Below the pieces are notes generated by a model, which saw only the letters and a list, made by a program, of their open reading frames with translations, had not been told where the DNA came from and did no database searches. From assembly GCF_012910705.2 (NCBI RefSeq), contig NZ_WTVG02000035.1, positions 124,001 through 188,000 of the forward strand: DNA of 64,000 nt. The letters are read 5' to 3'. Within the stretch, counting starts at the first letter, position 1; every line of letters begins with the position of its first letter. The DNA comes from Aromatoleum anaerobium. Lineage in GTDB: Bacteria; Pseudomonadota; Gammaproteobacteria; Burkholderiales; Rhodocyclaceae. Positions 60,701 through 64,000 of the stretch are shown here, piece after piece. Both the position numbers and the translations under genes were made by a program.

Positions 60701-62394
60701 TCGGCACGGTGTTCCCCACGCCCGTGGGGATGAACCGCAGGCGCAGCGACTGCCCCTCCTGCACGATAAAGTGTTCCCCACGCCCGTGGGGATGAACCGG
60801 AATAGTAGGCGTTGATCTCGCTCGCGCGCAGGTGTTCCCCACGCCCGTGGGGATGAACCGAAGTGGCTGATCAACATCAGCGCATCCGTGTCCGTGTTCC
60901 CCACGCCCGTGGGGATGAACCGGACGCGTGGCGCGAACTGCTTGCGACGATCACGTGTTCCCCACGCCCGTGGGGATGAACCGCACGAAAGAGCGACCCA
61001 TTGGCGGTCGCATACAGTGTTCCCCACGCCCGTGGGGATGAACCGATGGGGCGCGCCATCTCACACCCCCTGCAGCAGTGTTCCCCACGCCCGTGGGGAT
61101 GAACCGGGATATGGCTGGAGGCCTGCTTTATCGCAACGGTGTTCCCCACGCCCGTGGGGATGAACCGGTTTTGCCGCAGAACACGCGCACGCCGGAGAAG
61201 TGTTCCCCACGCCCGTGGGGATGAACCGCCGATAGCCTGCTCGCGTTCTACGACGCAAACGTGTTCCCCACGCCCGTGGGGATGAACCCCACCAAGTCGC
61301 AATAGCCGCCTTTGAGCAGTTCGTGTTCCCCACGCCCGTGGGGATGAACCGGGTCGCCGGCGAGCTCGACGACCGGCGCCTCTGGTGTTCCCCACGCCCG
61401 TGGGAATGAACCGGCGACGAGCGGGCGGGGTGAGCCGCTCGGGAGGTGTTCCCCACGCCCGTGGGGATGAACCGGCGCTTCACTCACCTTCGGCGGGGCT
61501 TTTTCGGTGTTCCCCACGCCCGTGGGGATGAACCGGTCGGCCGCCAGAAGACGCTGGCCGACCAGGTGTGTTCCCCACGCCCGTGGGGATGAACCGCCTG
61601 CTCTACATCATGGGTTGCGAGCCGGCAAGTGTTCCCCACGCCCGTGGGGATGAACCGACCATCACCGGCGCGACGCAGGCCAACCCCGTCGTGTTCCCCA
61701 CGCCCGTGGGGATGAACCGTTCAACACGCCGCTTCCGGTGATATCGACAGCGGTGTTCCCCACGACCGTGGGGATGAACCGAAAAAATCGGCCTGCTGTC
61801 GGCAGCGTACGTAGTGTTCCCCACGCCCGTGGGGATGAACCGACTTTTTTGGGCAACTGCTCGAAGGTGCGCAGGTGTTCCCCACGCCCGTGGGGATGAA
61901 CCGTCGCCATCAGCGATGGCGAGGGCGGCTACGACGTGTTCCCCACGCCCGTGGGGATGAACCGTTCGACGTCACGGGCATCGCGGACGGCGCTGCGTGT
62001 TCCCCACGCCCGTGGGGATGAACCGGCGCCGGAGGGCTACATCCGGCGCTCGCTCTGGTGTTCCCCACGCCCGTGGGGATGAACCGAGCGTTTTGCCGTC
62101 GCTCATCGTCGGGCCGAGGGTGTTCCCCACGCCCGTGGGGATGAACCGGCCACGCCGTTGATGTTTTTCGAGGCGTTCGGCGTGTTCCCCACGCCCGTGG
62201 GGATGAACCGTCGCTGTGGGCCGGCAACCCGACCGGAAACGCGTGTTCCCCACGCCCGTGGGGATGAACCGCTCGTGCATCCGCACACCCTGAGGCACAG
62301 CTTCGTGTTCCCCACGCCCGTGGGGATGAACCGCATGGGCCGTGACTGACGCCCGGAGCGCGCCAGTGTTCCCCACGCCCGTGGGGATGAACCG
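57771..62394 (+). CRISPR. Type I-E CRISPR array, distal part (76 repeats)
   Basis: I count 76 repeats from 57771 to 62366. Spacers are mostly 32 or 33 nt, with single outliers of 31 and 34 nt near 58600-58750. With the first part the array has 89 repeats and 88 spacers. Variant repeats are at 58812 (last base T), 60524 and 61261 (last base C), 61385 (G to A in the stem) and 61753 (C to A in the loop). The spacing is not a multiple of three, so apparent long proteins through the array are artefacts. Confidence 0.96.
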
Positions 62395-62931
62395 ACGACA
62401 CCCGCCGCTGGCCGATCGACACCTACCTACGGAGCAAGACCTGACAAGCTCGCGCCCGACGAACACACGTGCGAAGACCTGATCGTGCAGTGCGCGATTC
62501 ACGCCTGACTGGAAGATACCGCCCGCAGCGTCGCTCAGATCCAGGCCGTCATCCACACCCTCAAATCCATCCACTTCGACACACGCGGCACCGATCTGCT
62601 TCGCGCGCGTGATTCGCTCGGCCGGCTCCGCATGGTGAACGCCGAACTGGGACAACCGCTGCCGCGTGGAGATATCGAGGGGCGTGAGGCGACGTGATGA
62701 GCATATTTCCTGAAAGCCAAGGCCTGCTTGTGCTTCCCTGTCTGCGCACGCAGAACGCCAATGCGATTTCCAGCCCCCTCACGCGCGGCTTCCCACCGCA
62801 AGCCTGCCGGCCAGCAAGGGAATTTCCGCTGCGGACGACGTTCGAATTGCGCGAGGGATGGTGCTTCTTCCGAATCGTCGGCGGGCCATCAGTCTCATCG
62901 AAGGGCAGCTTCAAGCGGCCGGGGTGACACC
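62395..62931. other. 537-bp region after the array: possible decayed coding stretch
   Basis: No intact gene is seen. In one plus-strand frame, peptide-like sequence (DEHTCEDLIVQCAIHA, a TGA at 62506-62508, then LEDTARSVAQIQAVIHTLKS and DLLRARDSLGRL) runs to a stop at 62695. It looks like a disrupted small gene. The promoter of the next regulator should lie in the last 200 bp. Confidence 0.4.
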
Positions 62932-64000
62932 GTGAGAAAAGCAATTCAGGGAAGTTCGTTGTCTCACCCGGAGAACAATCCCCAGGTCAAGGCCGCATGG
63001 GAGAAGCTCCTGAGCGGGCAATTCCGTGGCACGACCCGCGCGCTGCGCCCGGCGATCGACGATTCGTGGCGGCGCTGCCTCATCGGGCAGGTGGATCCCG
63101 GGGGCGGTGGGGCGCGGCCGGCGGTGGAGCGCGGCGAACTGGAGGCATTGCGCAACCGGAATGAACGCCTGATCTCGGCCAGCGCTCCCTTCATGATCCA
63201 GGCCCGGGAATTTCTCGCCCACACCGGCACGGTGATGATCCTCACCGACCCTGAGGGCACGATCCTCGACGTGGAAGGCGACGCGCACCTGCGGGACCCG
63301 ATCCAGCGCGCGGGGCTGGTCCCGGGCCACAACTGGCACGAGTCGAGCATGGGCACCAATGCCATCGGCACCGCGCTGGCCCTCGGGCAGCCGATCCAGG
63401 TCCATGCGTCCGAGCACTTCTGTGAAGAGGTCCAAAGGTGGACCTGCGCCGCCGCCGTGATCCGCGACCCGGTGGACGCGTCAATCCTCGGCGTGCTCGA
63501 CCTTTCCGGCCTCCGGCACGATTACAGCCAGCACAGCCTGCCGCTGATCGCCACCACCGCGAACAGCATCGAAGCCCGCCTGGCGCAGATGGAACTGGAG
63601 CGGCGCTTCCAGTTGCTGGAGGCAGCGGTGCAGCGGCTGTCCGCGGCCGACGGCGTGATCGTCTTCGATACCCGCGGCCGGCTGGTCAAGGTCAACGAGC
63701 GCGCCGCGCCGGCGCTGGCCGCATGGGGAGTCACGCTGAGTACGGACACCCGCATTCCAGTCGGCAGCGGACTGTCCGGGGTGGCCTCGCCGCAACTGCC
63801 GGACTGGGTCCTCGCCAGTCGCATCGAGCCCGTCTTCCGCGGCGTCGGACTGCTCGGATTCGTCGTCTCCATCCCGCTGCCCGCGGTCTTGCCGCAAACG
63901 CCGGACAACGTCCCGGCCGAAACCGCGCCGGTGCCGGCAAGGGAGTCGGGCGGCCGGCAAGCGATGCTGGCGACGATGATCGACCAGACGGCCTCGCTGG
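62932..64000 (+). CDS. Sigma-54-dependent regulator, AcoR-like, N-terminal part (truncated by the window edge)
   Basis: The visible 356 residues begin at a GTG at 62932. They include the AcoR-type start (RALRPAIDDSWRRCLIGQVD), a GAF-like sensor (HTGTVMILTDPEGTILDVEG, GHNWHESSMGTNAIGTALAL, HASEHFCEEVQRWTCAAAVI) and a PAS-like segment (LSAADGVIVFDTRGRLVKVN). The AAA+ sigma-54-interaction and Fis-type HTH domains expected for this family lie beyond the window. Such proteins activate catabolic operons in response to small molecules. The start is supported mainly by the family N-terminus. Confidence 0.82.
   Translation, partial: MRKAIQGSSLSHPENNPQVKAAWEKLLSGQFRGTTRALRPAIDDSWRRCLIGQVDPGGGGARPAVERGELEALRNRNERLISASAPFMIQAREFLAHTGTVMILTDPEGTILDVEGDAHLRDPIQRAGLVPGHNWHESSMGTNAIGTALALGQPIQVHASEHFCEEVQRWTCAAAVIRDPVDASILGVLDLSGLRHDYSQHSLPLIATTANSIEARLAQMELERRFQLLEAAVQRLSAADGVIVFDTRGRLVKVNERAAPALAAWGVTLSTDTRIPVGSGLSGVASPQLPDWVLASRIEPVFRGVGLLGFVVSIPLPAVLPQTPDNVPAETAPVPARESGGRQAMLATMIDQTASL

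Noticed and set aside
55474-62655. Many long open reading frames through the CRISPR array with repeated peptides such as [17 protein letters not shown] and [10 protein letters not shown]
   Set aside because: They are translations of the 29-bp repeat in three frames, produced by its GC-rich, stop-free sequence. They are not genes.
62694-62927. A 77-codon frame before the AcoR-like gene
   Set aside because: Composition is not protein-like, no domain is recognised and it lacks a clear ribosome-binding site.

Overview
The window is high-GC DNA with the gene content of a betaproteobacterium of the Azoarcus/Aromatoleum/Thauera type. The pointers are a periplasmic nitrate reductase operon, a proteobacterial-type gshA-gshB pair, an aromatic-monooxygenase cluster with a fumarylacetoacetase-type hydrolase, several c-di-GMP enzymes and a large type I-E CRISPR-Cas locus. 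The assignment is inferred from gene content, not from a marker gene.

Layout. 1-8.6 kb: the end of an unrecognised gene, an HTH-GHKL-STAS regulator, a symporter-GGDEF-EAL protein with a small membrane partner, a YheS-type ABC-F ATPase and a frameshifted thioredoxin-fold isomerase. 8.6-17.1 kb: a DUF2917/LysR pair, an EamA exporter, a compact gshA-gshB-apbE operon, an orphan adenine methyltransferase, EcsC and DUF488. 17.3-22.4 kb: napEDABC followed by a second, membrane-anchored NapD-like gene. 22.4-37 kb: a mosaic of housekeeping genes (esterase, MBL hydrolase, DUF1499, GGDEF-EAL protein, sirtuin with a molybdopterin oxidoreductase, pyrE, exonuclease III) and three toxin-antitoxin modules (mazEF, fitAB-like, parDE). 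Two of these modules are flanked by duplicated or decayed 3' ends of neighbouring genes. 37-39.1 kb: a DUF883-YqjE-YqjK trio, hpt and DUF1840. 39.1-44.7 kb: an aromatic catabolic cluster (FAH, VOC, DUF2783, FAD monooxygenase, MBL protein) with a divergent IclR regulator.

44.7-62.4 kb is the type I-E CRISPR locus: a WYL regulator, cas3, a 303-bp gap, cse1-cse2-cas7-cas5-cas6e, an inserted toxin-antitoxin pair, cas1-cas2, a 91-bp leader and an array of 89 repeats. One spacer is split by a 1,483-bp IS630-family element. Removing the element and one TA restores a 32-nt spacer exactly. A sigma-54-type activator, cut by the window edge, follows.

The main discovery candidate lies in the cas3-cse1 gap. 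On the minus strand there is a degenerate mini-array: a 30-nt repeat-like hairpin, a 31-nt spacer and a second repeat-like hairpin. It has a -10 box just upstream and a long hairpin just downstream. The first 11 nt of its spacer match a site beside the putative cse1 -35 box everywhere except position 6. That site carries an AAG PAM, and the next mismatch is position 12. Positions 6 and 12 are the ones Cascade does not read. This is the signature expected of a self-regulating crRNA-like guide (CreR type) that makes Cascade repress its own operon.
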